A stretch of 64,000 nucleotides of DNA from Prauserella alba (GTDB lineage: Bacteria > Actinomycetota > Actinomycetes > Mycobacteriales > Pseudonocardiaceae). Of the stretch, positions 38,838 through 46,915 are shown piece by piece (within the stretch, counting starts at the first letter, position 1; the number at the start of each line of letters is the position of its first letter). The notes beneath the pieces are model-generated. The model saw nothing but the letters and a program-made list of their open reading frames with translations. It was not told the origin of the DNA and searched no databases. The position numbers and the translations under genes were made by a program. The DNA lies in the NCBI RefSeq assembly GCF_024171735.1, contig NZ_JAMTCH010000003.1, forward strand, positions 546,841 to 610,840, given 5' to 3'.

Positions 38838-39152
38838 TCAAGCCCGCTCGGGGTCGTTGCCCCGGAAGGTGTGCACGCCCTCGTCCTCGTCGGTCCGCAT
38901 GCGCTCGGCGGCACTGTTCAGCGCGTGGGATGCGGCGTCGACGAGGTTCGCGGCCGCACTCAGCTCGGAGTTCACGCCGTTGTAGAAGTGCTGCATCGTC
39001 TTGCCCGCGCTCGCCGCGTTGCGGAGATCACCGTAGGCCCCGCCCGGATCGCCGTCGCCCAGCTCGGTGCTCGCCTTGCTGTAGCTGTCCTTGAGCCGGC
39101 CGACCTTCGTGGCCAGCTCGGCGATGTGATCCGGATCGAATTGGCGGCTCAT
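38838..39152 (-). CDS. WXG100/Esx-like small protein
   Basis: 104 residues, almost entirely helical with a central turn: IAELATKVGRLKDSYSKA, YGDLRNAASAGKTMQHFYNG, AANLVDAASHALNSAAERM. Length and helix-turn-helix layout fit the WXG100/type VII substrate superfamily, though the W-x-G is not obvious. Its partner is the adjacent NlpC/P60 protein. No secretion-machine genes are in the window. Confidence 0.65.
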   Translation of the reverse strand: MSRQFDPDHIAELATKVGRLKDSYSKASTELGDGDPGGAYGDLRNAASAGKTMQHFYNGVNSELSAAANLVDAASHALNSAAERMRTDEDEGVHTFRGNDPERA

Positions 39153-39389
39153 GTGTGATCCCTCCCCATGATGACGTCGGCGTCGCGGGCGACGTCCGTG
39201 CTCAGGCCGTGCCGGCTCACGGGTTCACACCCCCATGTGCGCACGTTGTCCCGATAACGAGACGGCGTTGATGGTACCGACGCACGCACGTCCGTGACGG
39301 TTCCATCACGGAATGCGGTGATTTGCTGACCACCGCCGGACGGGTGGTCGCGTGCGGTGCTCAGCTGTGAACGGGCGGCCGTACCGCGA

Positions 39390-39875
39390 TCACAGGTCCT
39401 TGCGCATCACCGTGCACACCGTGCGATGGCGTGCCGTGGCGCTGTCCGCCGTCTCGACGTCCCATTCCTCGGTCCGCTCGCCGACGTCGACGTAGCCGAG
39501 TCGTCGATACCATCGATGGGCTCGCACATTGCCGTGCTCGACGCTGAGTTCTGCCTGCGGGAGGCCGCGTTCCGTCACGGCCGTTTCGCACGCCCGGACC
39601 AGGTGTGTCCCGAGTCCGCACGAGCGCAGTGCGGGGTGGACCACCAGCTGCCACACCGTGCCGACCCCGGCTTTCGCGGCGAAGTCGACGCCACCGATCG
39701 CGACCGGCAGGTCCGAGGGCGGGCAGACCGCGAGGTAGGCCACTTCACCGTGTTCGGCACGGACCAGTGCGCGGCGGACGTAGTCGAGGTGGGTGCTCGA
39801 CCCCGCCCACTCGCACCGGGGGAGATCACCAGCCGTCAGCGCCCGGACGGACACGGGAAGGTTGACCTGCGTCAT
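39390..39875 (-). CDS. GNAT-family N-acetyltransferase
   Basis: 161 residues. The acetyl-CoA-binding motif A is WQLVVHPALRSCGLGTHLV, and the end is NVRAHRWYRRLGYVDVGER. It begins MTQVNLPVSVRALTAGDLPR. Substrate unknown; stands alone between intergenic gaps. Confidence 0.88.
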   Translation of the reverse strand: MTQVNLPVSVRALTAGDLPRCEWAGSSTHLDYVRRALVRAEHGEVAYLAVCPPSDLPVAIGGVDFAAKAGVGTVWQLVVHPALRSCGLGTHLVRACETAVTERGLPQAELSVEHGNVRAHRWYRRLGYVDVGERTEEWDVETADSATARHRTVCTVMRKDL

Positions 39876-39984
39876 CCCACGCAGCCTACGAAAGGTGGCG
39901 GTCCGCCCGGACGGCAGCCGCCGTGGGCGCCGTGCCGCAGTGGCGGTGCTGCGGCCGTCGTGCCGACGGCGGCCCAGGTGCCGG

Positions 39985-40521
39985 CTACCGGCCCGCGGTG
40001 AACGTGACCGTCGTCGACCCGTCCATCGAGGTGATGGTCACCTTGCGGTCCGCACCGGGTTCGCCGGTGAAGCCGTACGTCACGTCCGCGCTGGTTCCGG
40101 GTGCGAGCTCGCCGGTCTCCATGGCGTCGCCGACTCCCTGGCCGTGGTCGAACACGTCCTTGTTCTTGCTGTCGTCGCTGTAGCCGTCCACGGTGAGCAG
40201 GGCGACGTTGAACGGTTGGTCGGTGGTGTTCTCGAACGTCACCGCGACCTTCCACGCGGGTTCGTTGCCGGCCGGCTGGGCGTACTGGCTGGTCGTGAAC
40301 TCCTCCGGCGGAGCGACCGTCGTTCTGATCGGCCCGTCGTAAGTGTCGCCGAAGGCGAACGTCTCGGGCCCGGTGTCGTCCCGCGCAGCCTGGTCGTCGG
40401 CGTTCTCGGGGGTGGCGGCCCCTTGATCGGTGGCCTGGCCGGCGGGTTCTGCGGTGCTGCCGCACGCGGCGGTGGCGATGCCGATCGTGAGCAGCAGGGC
40501 GGCGATGGCGGTCTTCGTCAC
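39985..40521 (-). CDS. Predicted lipoprotein, DUF4352-like
   Basis: 178 residues from GTG 40519-40521. The signal sequence AIAALLLTIGIATAAC ends in a lipobox Cys. After an acidic linker comes a beta-sandwich (WKVAVTFENTTDQPFNVALL, ELAPGTSADVTYGFTGEPG, KVTITSMDGSTTVTF). Same plan as the protein at 27826-28407. Surface-anchored; no enzyme motif. Confidence 0.75.
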   Translation of the reverse strand: MTKTAIAALLLTIGIATAACGSTAEPAGQATDQGAATPENADDQAARDDTGPETFAFGDTYDGPIRTTVAPPEEFTTSQYAQPAGNEPAWKVAVTFENTTDQPFNVALLTVDGYSDDSKNKDVFDHGQGVGDAMETGELAPGTSADVTYGFTGEPGADRKVTITSMDGSTTVTFTAGR

Positions 40522-40765
40522 GGTGGTCCAGTTCGTCTCGGATGTCAGTTCCGTCGACGTGTCGTTGCCGGGCCGCGGCGGGTTAGCCTGCGAGAAGCAT
40601 CCGTTATGGGCGATATGCCGGAAAGTGACGGGTTGTGACGGCCGGGACGGTCGGGCCGGGATGGACCGGTCGCGGGCAGCGGTGCGCGACCGGTCACGCT
40701 CCGCGCGCCGGCAGGCGAGACCGGTCACCGCACGGCGGTGGTGCCCACCACCGGTGACGACGGAT

Positions 40766-40885
40766 TCACAACAACAGGCTCCATGCCGATATCACCAGTC
40801 CCACGACGATCGCCAGGACCAGAGCCGCGATCCCCATGGCCATGAACGCCAGGAATCCCAGCATCTCGGCGTATCGGTTGCGCAT
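40766..40885 (-). CDS. Tiny single-pass membrane protein
   Basis: 39 residues from ATG 40883-40885, preceded by GGAGG at eight bases. The sequence is a short charged head (MRNRYAEMLG) followed by one long hydrophobic helix to the stop. Too short to assign, but the ribosome site and composition support translation. Confidence 0.45.
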   Translation of the reverse strand: MRNRYAEMLGFLAFMAMGIAALVLAIVVGLVISAWSLLL

Positions 40886-41372
40886 CGCCCACGCCTCCAC
40901 GGTCGGGAAGTCCGGAACGGGGCCGGACGTCGTTGTCGGTCCGAGCCGCACTCGGCACGTGAAGCGGATAACCGGAGACGCGTCGGCGCATGCGGGCACG
41001 CGACAGTCACCTCGTCACCGGCCCACCGTGAACGGCGAGCCCAGGTGGTCCGGCGAGGCGGGCACTGCCGTCACGTGCCCGGTGGCACTCGCCCGCCGTT
41101 CCTGGCCACGAATCGGGTTCGGTCGGCGCCCTCACGATGGCTGCGCGTGGTCGCGGTTCAGGAGGTCGCAGGTCAGGAGGCCATTGTGGGCCCGACACAA
41201 TAACTGGACCAGCAGAGCGGTCACCCTCGCACGTCCCGTGCCGAGGTGCAGTGACCATCGGGACGGTGGCGCGGGCTTGGTGTTCAGCGGACCGCCTCAG
41301 GGCTGGCCACCCACGGTATATGGGTGATCGCCGCGATGGTGCCGTCAGCCCCCCGCTACCTGGCTGTACAGG
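40886..41372. other. Gene-free stretch of about 490 bp
   Basis: No convincing coding frame. The middle (41066-about 41195) matches pieces of the glycosyltransferase/tRNA locus at 45-46.4 kb. The right end grades into lower-GC DNA that continues through the DUF3558 gene. Confidence 0.6.
41066..41195. repeat. Relic of the glycosyltransferase/tRNA locus
   Basis: The 21 bp 41066-41086 are identical to 45093-45113, just past the glycosyltransferase stop. Immediately after, about 33 bp match at roughly 27 positions the sequence near 46254-46290, which precedes the glycosyltransferase start. TCGCGG/TCGCAGGTCAGGAGG repeats and a short GTGGGCCCG match to the tRNA 3' end follow in the same order. The body of the gene is missing, so this looks like a deleted duplicate. 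Confidence 0.55.
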
Positions 41373-41933
41373 TCAGCTTTGAGGCAACTTCTGCTCGACC
41401 ATCGCCGCCACTTCATCGGCGATCTCGCACGACTTTTGCGTCCCAGCTGTGGTGCCGGCGTAAACGTCAACGCGCGACGATTCAGATACTCCGATGGCGA
41501 TCGTGCAGCTACCTTCGCTTGGAATCCGCGCGTACTCTCGGCCGTCATTTTCGGCTCGCTCAACGCCTTGCCCCATGTCTTGAGCGTCATCGAGACCTTG
41601 ATCGGCCCGGACGTTGACAGATACAACCAAGGTGGAGTCGGCCGCGCCTTCGCGGGTTTTCTGGAAGTCGCATTGCTTGCCAACGCCGACGTTCCCTGGC
41701 GAGCCTTGAGGAAAGTTGCCGTATTTACTGAGCTCGTTTGCCTTGAGGAGTGAGCAAGGGTCGATGCCAGCCAGCGAGTCCGCGCTACTTGGCGATGATG
41801 GAGCGAGGCTGGACGCGGTGGCCTTCTCTGTCTGCGAGCCCTCTGGTTGTCCTTCTACGCCGGGCGAGCATCCGACAGAGATGGCGACGAAGGCACCAAC
41901 AACGATCCCAGCGCTCGTGCGGGACAACGACAA
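41373..41933 (-). CDS. DUF3558-like lipoprotein
   Basis: 186 residues. The signal sequence VGAFVAISVGC carries a lipobox Cys. After a Ser/Pro-rich linker, DPCSLLKANELSKYG, GVGKQCDFQKTREGA and GSCTIAIGVSESSRVDVY give the four-cysteine pattern of DUF3558 lipoproteins. These often lie beside type VII-related genes in Pseudonocardiaceae, as here. The base composition is visibly lower in GC than the flanks. Confidence 0.8.
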   Translation of the reverse strand: MSLSRTSAGIVVGAFVAISVGCSPGVEGQPEGSQTEKATASSLAPSSPSSADSLAGIDPCSLLKANELSKYGNFPQGSPGNVGVGKQCDFQKTREGAADSTLVVSVNVRADQGLDDAQDMGQGVERAENDGREYARIPSEGSCTIAIGVSESSRVDVYAGTTAGTQKSCEIADEVAAMVEQKLPQS

Positions 41934-41950
41934 CTCGACTCCTGTACTGG

Positions 41951-42424
41951 TTAGGAACTGGTCTTGCGGATCTTGGCTGCTTCCTCTGCCTCGGCGTATT
42001 GGCCTGACGCTCGGAACAAGGCTTCGTTCAGCGCGACTAGTGTCTGCTGAAGCTTCTTGATCTGGGTTATGACGCCTTGGGGACCGTCCGCTGACAGTCG
42101 CACGTGTTTGGCAACCTGCTGTGCATACGGACCGCTGCCGAGCTTTGGATCTTGTGCGAGAAGGGCGAAATTCTTCCCTTGGGCTTCGATGTTGTCGATC
42201 ATCTCATTGCAGACCTTGGTCATCTGCTTGACGCCCTCCGGGTCGGTGCGAAAGCCACCCGATTTGGCCACTTCGACCATTTGCTCTGCACCGTGTTGCA
42301 TGTTCTCGACGCCGGATAGGAAGCCGCCCACCTGGGCGGCCTTACCGAGCGAGGCACCAACCTGCACCCCTGCTCCGCTGTCCTGTCCTCCGCCAACCGG
42401 GTTATCGCCGAAAGCGCCGGTCAT
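41951..42424 (-). CDS. Helical WXG100-superfamily-like protein
   Basis: 157 residues. A Gly-rich N-terminus is followed by helices: VENMQHGAEQMVEVAKSGGF, EGVKQMTKVCNEMIDNIE, VITQIKKLQQTLVALNEAL. It lies between the PPE-like and DUF3558 genes on the same strand, 17 bp before the latter, so probably part of the same type VII-associated operon. No function can be given. Composition is relatively low in GC. Confidence 0.7.
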   Translation of the reverse strand: MTGAFGDNPVGGGQDSGAGVQVGASLGKAAQVGGFLSGVENMQHGAEQMVEVAKSGGFRTDPEGVKQMTKVCNEMIDNIEAQGKNFALLAQDPKLGSGPYAQQVAKHVRLSADGPQGVITQIKKLQQTLVALNEALFRASGQYAEAEEAAKIRKTSS

Positions 42425-42467
42425 GTCTGCTTCCCCTCGTCGATCCGTTCGCTCGTGCAGGTGGCCG

Positions 42468-43979
42468 TTATTCGCCGATGACGGGTGGGGCGGTGCGGGC
42501 GTCGGTGCCGAAGAGGCTGTCGGGGTCGGCTTCGACGAGCCACGAGGGGCGCTGGTGTTCCTCTTCGTCCCCGCCCTGCTGGCCCTTACCGGCGCCGGCG
42601 CCGCCCATCATTCCCGAACCGCCGCGGGCACCCGAACCGCCGGCCGCCGCGGCGGCACCCGGCGCAGCACCCGCTCCGCCCATGCCCTTCGCGGCACCGG
42701 AAGCGGCTCCCGCACCCGCGGCACCGCCCGCACCCGCAGCGCCCTTGGCCGCACCGGCCGCGGAACCACCACCGGTCGGGCCGAACCCGGCCGAGCCGGC
42801 CCGGCCGCCGAGCTTGCTGTTGTACGGCGTCGAGCCACCCGCCGAGCCACCGCCCGCGGGCCCGACCGGCGCCGGACCCATGGGACCGAAGCCCGGGCCG
42901 CCGCCCGTGGTCGGCCGCGGGGCCATCGGACTGTTGCCTTGCGGCCCCGTGCCCGGCAACTGACCCGCACCGGTCGACGGGCCACGGCCCGCGATCGGCG
43001 TCGGGGTCGGCGTCACACCGGGATTGCCACCCGAGGGCGAGTTGTAGCCGCCACCACCGGTCGGACCACCACCGGTCACGGGCGCACCACCCGTGGGGCC
43101 ACCGCTGTAACCGGACGCGCTCGTGGCATCCCCGCCCGAAATATCGATGACGCCCGAGCCCTTGAACCCGGCGTCGTTGCCGCCACCGGCTCCGCCGAAC
43201 TCCGGCGGAGGGGAGAAGGCAGGCTGTTTCGAGGCGGCGTCGTAGAGGTTCTGGTCGTAGGTGTTCATGACCTGCGCAGCCTCTTGGTGGGCCGCATCGG
43301 CCTTCTCCCGCGTCTCCATGGCCTTGTTGAACGCGCCGATCGGGTCGAGCGGGTTGTCCTTGACCGCGGAGCCGAAGTCCTTCATCAGCCCGTTCGTCTC
43401 GACCGGCTCGGGCATCGTGTTCTTCGCGTTCTCGGACGCGTTCGACTGTGCGTAGACGGCTTCGGACGCCAGCTGCGCCTGCTGGGAGTTGGTGTTCGAC
43501 CAGCTACCCAGGCTGCGGACATAGCCGCGGGCAGCCTCGGCCGACTCACCTTCCCAGTGGTGCTGCGACTGCTGGACGGCTTCGTTGAACTTGCCGTCGA
43601 AGTCCTGGAACAAGGTGACCAGCTGTGACCAGGCATCCGAGAGCTGGACCGTCTGACCGGAGTCGAGGTCCTGGTGCACGTACTGGTACATCGTCTGGTG
43701 GTCGACACCGGGATAGTTCTGGTCCGACCCGTTGAGACCTTCCAGCACCTCCGCGTCCTGGGCGAGCTGCTGGATCTGCTTCTCGTTCATACCCGCCGCG
43801 CGCGCCTCGGCGACGAGCTGACCCACCGGCATGCCGAACGGGACGTTGCCGTATTGGGCCTGAGCCTGCGCCTGGTACATCGCCTCCCGCTGCTGCGGCG
43901 GCAGGTCCGCACCATCACTGCCGGTCCCGGTGCCTACCGGGCCCATGGCGTTGCCCTCACCGTTGCCGGGCTGCGACAT
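42468..43979 (-). CDS. PPE-like protein with Gly-rich C-terminus
   Basis: 503 residues. ATG 43977-43979 is chosen for the GGGGGAAG box upstream. Residues about 85-250 are helical with HHWEGESAEAARGYVRSLG, the WXG-type turn of PPE-like proteins, and FGSAVKDNPLDPIGAFNKAM. Residues 250-470 are Gly/Pro/Ala/Thr-rich. The end, PSWLVEADPDSLFGTDAR then TAPPVIGE, is a conserved terminal segment in this protein type. A cell-surface or type VII-secreted role is inferred. Confidence 0.8.
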   Translation of the reverse strand: MSQPGNGEGNAMGPVGTGTGSDGADLPPQQREAMYQAQAQAQYGNVPFGMPVGQLVAEARAAGMNEKQIQQLAQDAEVLEGLNGSDQNYPGVDHQTMYQYVHQDLDSGQTVQLSDAWSQLVTLFQDFDGKFNEAVQQSQHHWEGESAEAARGYVRSLGSWSNTNSQQAQLASEAVYAQSNASENAKNTMPEPVETNGLMKDFGSAVKDNPLDPIGAFNKAMETREKADAAHQEAAQVMNTYDQNLYDAASKQPAFSPPPEFGGAGGGNDAGFKGSGVIDISGGDATSASGYSGGPTGGAPVTGGGPTGGGGYNSPSGGNPGVTPTPTPIAGRGPSTGAGQLPGTGPQGNSPMAPRPTTGGGPGFGPMGPAPVGPAGGGSAGGSTPYNSKLGGRAGSAGFGPTGGGSAAGAAKGAAGAGGAAGAGAASGAAKGMGGAGAAPGAAAAAGGSGARGGSGMMGGAGAGKGQQGGDEEEHQRPSWLVEADPDSLFGTDARTAPPVIGE

Positions 43980-44118
43980 AGCTACTTCCCCCACCTCGTC
44001 ATCGGGTCGCCACGAGACACGTACGTGCGGTAACGGTACTGGGACGCCCAGACCATGTCAGTGGTTCCCACGAAATCACACGACCTGTGTGGCCCACTCC
44101 CGTTACGGTCGGCGTGGG

Positions 44119-45051
44119 CTACGGCCGCTGGTTCTGCTGCTCGGCAAGGCCGGCGAGGTTCGTGAGCCGCTGTTGGAGGTCAGCCAGCCAGGAATCCGGG
44201 TCGAGGCCCGGGTCGTCGTTGCCCCAACGACGCTGGCCGACTTGGTGAGCCAGATCGGCGAGGTCGCGGGACAGGTCGACCTCGCCGGGGCAGGCGTGCA
44301 CGTGGGGATGGTCGCCGAACCCCGCCGCGACAAGGCCCGTCGCCCGCAGTACACGCAGCGCGTCACCCACAGTCGGAAGCGTGCAGTTGTACTCGGCGCA
44401 CAGCTCCTGCTGGGTGGGCATACATCCGCCGGGCGGCCACTCGGCGCCCTCGATCCGAGTACGCAGTGCTTCGGCGATCCGGCTCGCAAGGCTTTCCTGG
44501 TGCGGCCACGCAGCTGCGCCGGGCCGATCGCGGCAACGAGGTTCGGACACCTCGTCCTCGCCTTCACCGGGTGGTAGGGACAGGGAGAAGTCGACGCGCG
44601 CACCAAGCGCGGCGGCGTAGCGCAACAGCGTGGACAGCCGCAGATCGCCTGACCGCTCCCGGACATACACGCCGTGCGGTACGCAGTCCAGCCCTTCGGA
44701 AACCTGTGCCTGGGTGCGGCCCTGCGCCGTCCGGATCGCTACCAGCGCCCGCTGCACTTGCGACAGCTGTGTCGAGTCGTCCGGCAGGGTCGAGACCTCC
44801 GGTGATACCTGCCCGTCCGGTGCGGTGACAGTGGCGTGCACGCGTACTCCGATCGCGTGGGCGTAGCGCAGGACCTTGGAGAACATCGGGTCCTGGATGT
44901 CCTGCTCGAAACGATCCGCAGCACTGTGCGTGGTGAACCCCATCAGCTTTGCCACAGTCAAGCGCGACAAGTCGCGCTCCTCGCGCACCGTCACCAGGGC
45001 GTTCATCAATTCGACGATCTGCGTGCGCACATCCTGGTCCTGGGTGGGCAT
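44119..45051 (-). CDS. Regulator with two XRE-type HTHs and a GntR-type wing
   Basis: 310 residues. HTH 1 is LVTVREERDLSRLTVAKLMG (residues about 18-37) and HTH 2 is ALVAIRTAQGRTQAQVSEGL (about 105-125), each followed by a LSTLLRYAAALGARV-like helix. The third domain, ASRIAEALRTRIEGAEWPPG with MPTQQELCAEYNCTLPTVGD, is a GntR winged helix. No metabolite-binding domain follows; the C-terminus is short and helical. ATG 45049-45051 is preferred to GTG 45081. This three-DNA-binding-domain plan is unusual. Confidence 0.8.
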   Translation of the reverse strand: MPTQDQDVRTQIVELMNALVTVREERDLSRLTVAKLMGFTTHSAADRFEQDIQDPMFSKVLRYAHAIGVRVHATVTAPDGQVSPEVSTLPDDSTQLSQVQRALVAIRTAQGRTQAQVSEGLDCVPHGVYVRERSGDLRLSTLLRYAAALGARVDFSLSLPPGEGEDEVSEPRCRDRPGAAAWPHQESLASRIAEALRTRIEGAEWPPGGCMPTQQELCAEYNCTLPTVGDALRVLRATGLVAAGFGDHPHVHACPGEVDLSRDLADLAHQVGQRRWGNDDPGLDPDSWLADLQQRLTNLAGLAEQQNQRP

Positions 45052-45138
45052 GATCGACAGAATAAGCTCCGAACACCACACTCCGGCTAGTTTGCCGTCA
45101 CGTGCCCGGTGGCTCGGGTCTGCGCGAAGCGGACGCGA

Positions 45139-46230
45139 TCAGATCGAGTGCGGCTGTGCGACCAGCGCGTACGCGCTGAACCACAACCCGAAGGCGCCCA
45201 CCGCAGCGATCGCGCCCACCCCGAACAGGGAACGTTTCCGCCCCGCCCAGACGGCCAGGAGCAGCAGGAGCGGGAAGGCGGACAGCAGCTGCCGTACGCG
45301 GTCGTGCTCGGCGCCGGCATGGCCGATCGTCAACAGCCACACGAGTGCGGTGTACGCCCATATCGTCAGCGGCAGGTGCCGCCACGCCGGAATCAGGGCG
45401 ACAGCGACGACCAGGCACAGCAGCACGGAGAGCACGCTGTAGGCCTCACGTTCGGTGGCGAGGATGTCGAAGATCCACCCGACGTAACTCAGGTCCAGTT
45501 GGTTGCCCCAGCCTTCGCGGGTGATCGCGAAGTATCCGCCCGGTACGCCGCTCGTCAACTGCACCCACAGCAGATAGCCGCCGAGGCCGACGGGTGCGAT
45601 GACCGCAGCCAGTGCAGGACGCCATGCACCGCCCTCGCCCCGGTATGCGGCGATCAGCCCCGCCACCGCGACCACGGCGACGAGCGGCGCACCCATCGGG
45701 TGGGTGTAGCCCGCGACCAACGCGCACAGGCCAGCCAGCAGCCATCGACGTTCGAGCATCGCGGCGAGCGCCCACGCGACCGCGGCGACAAGCAGCGCCT
45801 CGGGGTACGGCATCGAGTACACGATCGCCATCGGCGCCGCGGCGACCAGGCCGACGGCCAGCAGCTGCGCGAGTCGCGTCCCACCGAGCGTGCGGGCCAA
45901 CCGGGCCATCCCGTACGCGCCGACGATCCCGACGGCAGTCGACAGGATGACTGCGAACGCGAGGTACAGCTGCGGGTCCTCGGGAAACAACAGTCCGAGC
46001 AACTGCGGGTAGCCGGGAAAGAACACCATCGCCGTGTACGGATGGTGGACGCCGTGAGCGTCCACCATGCCGGCGTCGACCTGCTCGTACCCGCCGGCCG
46101 CGATCTGCAGGTACCACCCGGCGTCCCAGTGCTGCAGGGTGAATTCCTGCTCGTTCGCGGCGCTGATCGCCCACAACAGCAGGACACCGGCCGTCCGTAC
46201 GGCCAGATACATCAACGCGGGCGCGAGCAT
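45139..46230 (-). CDS. PIG-V-like membrane mannosyltransferase
   Basis: 363 residues, about nine to ten membrane helices. The first luminal loop has QHWDAGWYLQIAAGGY, the Asp-containing DxxWY-type catalytic region of GT-C enzymes, and HPYTAMVFFPGYPQLL after it, as in PIG-V-like glycosyltransferases. ATG 46228-46230 (or TTG 46233) is used because the frame upstream runs through a tandem repeat and antisense to the tRNA. It probably uses a polyprenyl-phosphate sugar donor for cell-envelope glycans; acceptor unknown. Confidence 0.82.
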   Translation of the reverse strand: MLAPALMYLAVRTAGVLLLWAISAANEQEFTLQHWDAGWYLQIAAGGYEQVDAGMVDAHGVHHPYTAMVFFPGYPQLLGLLFPEDPQLYLAFAVILSTAVGIVGAYGMARLARTLGGTRLAQLLAVGLVAAAPMAIVYSMPYPEALLVAAVAWALAAMLERRWLLAGLCALVAGYTHPMGAPLVAVVAVAGLIAAYRGEGGAWRPALAAVIAPVGLGGYLLWVQLTSGVPGGYFAITREGWGNQLDLSYVGWIFDILATEREAYSVLSVLLCLVVAVALIPAWRHLPLTIWAYTALVWLLTIGHAGAEHDRVRQLLSAFPLLLLLAVWAGRKRSLFGVGAIAAVGAFGLWFSAYALVAQPHSI

Positions 46231-46314
46231 CAACGCGGCGCGGCGCCAGTCGACACTCGTCCGACGTTCCTGGTCGCGAATCAGGCTCGGCCCCTCGGTA
46301 GACGTGATGACCTG

Positions 46315-46382
46315 CGCAGGTCGACGCTCTTCGCAGGTCGACGCTCTTCGCAGGTCGACGCTCTTCGCAGGTCGACGCTTTT
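46315..46382. repeat. 17-bp tandem repeat, four copies, beside the tRNA
   Basis: CGCAGGTCGACGCTCTT repeats at 46315, 46332 and 46349; the copy at 46366 ends TTT T-like, and a decayed fifth follows. It lies between the tRNA 3' end (46403) and the glycosyltransferase start. Its reverse complement carries the GCGTCGACCT core also seen at 5785-5828. Confidence 0.9.
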
Positions 46383-46402
46383 TGCCGGTCGATGCGTCAC
46401 AG

Positions 46403-46476
46403 TGGGCCCGGTGGGACTCGAACCCACACTGGCTAGGACCTAAACCTAGTGCCTCTACCGATTGGGCTACGGGCCC
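46403..46476 (-). tRNA. tRNA with Leu (UAG) anticodon and short variable arm
   Basis: 74 nt cloverleaf. Acceptor GGGCCCG pairs fully with CGGGCCC; discriminator A. The D arm starts GCC and closes with GGC. The anticodon stem is CTAGG/CCTAG with loop TTTAGGT, giving anticodon UAG. The variable region is only five bases (CCAGT), and the T arm is GTGGG-TTCGAGT-CCCAC. CCA is not encoded. Leucine tRNAs normally carry a long variable arm, so charging with leucine is uncertain. Confidence 0.88.
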
Positions 46477-46600
46477 GGCGGGGGAGTAGCTTAGCGGTGA
46501 CGGTCCCGGACGTGTTCGGCGTGGCCTGTGCGTCTTCGGGGCGCGTCGTGATCTACCGTGGCACCCTGCGCGCAATGCATGCATTCAGCGAGGAGGACAC

Positions 46601-46822
46601 GTGGCTCGCAACCCGGACGCCATCGAACGCGAGATCGAGCGGTCTCGCACGGCCCTGGCCGGCACGATCGATCAGCTCGCGGTGAGGGCCAACCCGCAGC
46701 GGCTCGCCGACAACGCCAAGACGAGCGTCCAGGCCAAACTCGAAGAGCCGAAGGTGAAGTTCCCGCTGATCGGCGCCGGCGCACTGATCGCAGCGCTGCT
46801 GGTGCGCAAACTGGTCCGCTGA
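46601..46822 (+). CDS. DUF3618 family small membrane protein
   Basis: 73 residues from GTG 46601. NPDAIEREIERSRTALAGTI and DQLAVRANPQRL are the DUF3618 signature, followed by one C-terminal membrane helix (FPLIGAGALIAALLV). Widespread in actinobacteria; function unknown. Confidence 0.88.
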   Translation: MARNPDAIEREIERSRTALAGTIDQLAVRANPQRLADNAKTSVQAKLEEPKVKFPLIGAGALIAALLVRKLVR

Positions 46823-46915
46823 CGCCCGCAGCACGCCGACGGCCGCGCATCGAGTGCGGGACCGTCGGCGTGCTGCGTGTCGGACACCGGGGTCGGGCGA
46901 GGGTGTTCGCTCCGG

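Noticed and set aside
40886-41065. A tRNA or small RNA gene in the gap
   Set aside because: No cloverleaf or stable hairpin with a T-run was found.
41066-46476. Integrative element inserted at the tRNA 3' end
   Set aside because: There is no integrase, and the direct match to the tRNA end is only about nine bases; tandem duplication fits better.
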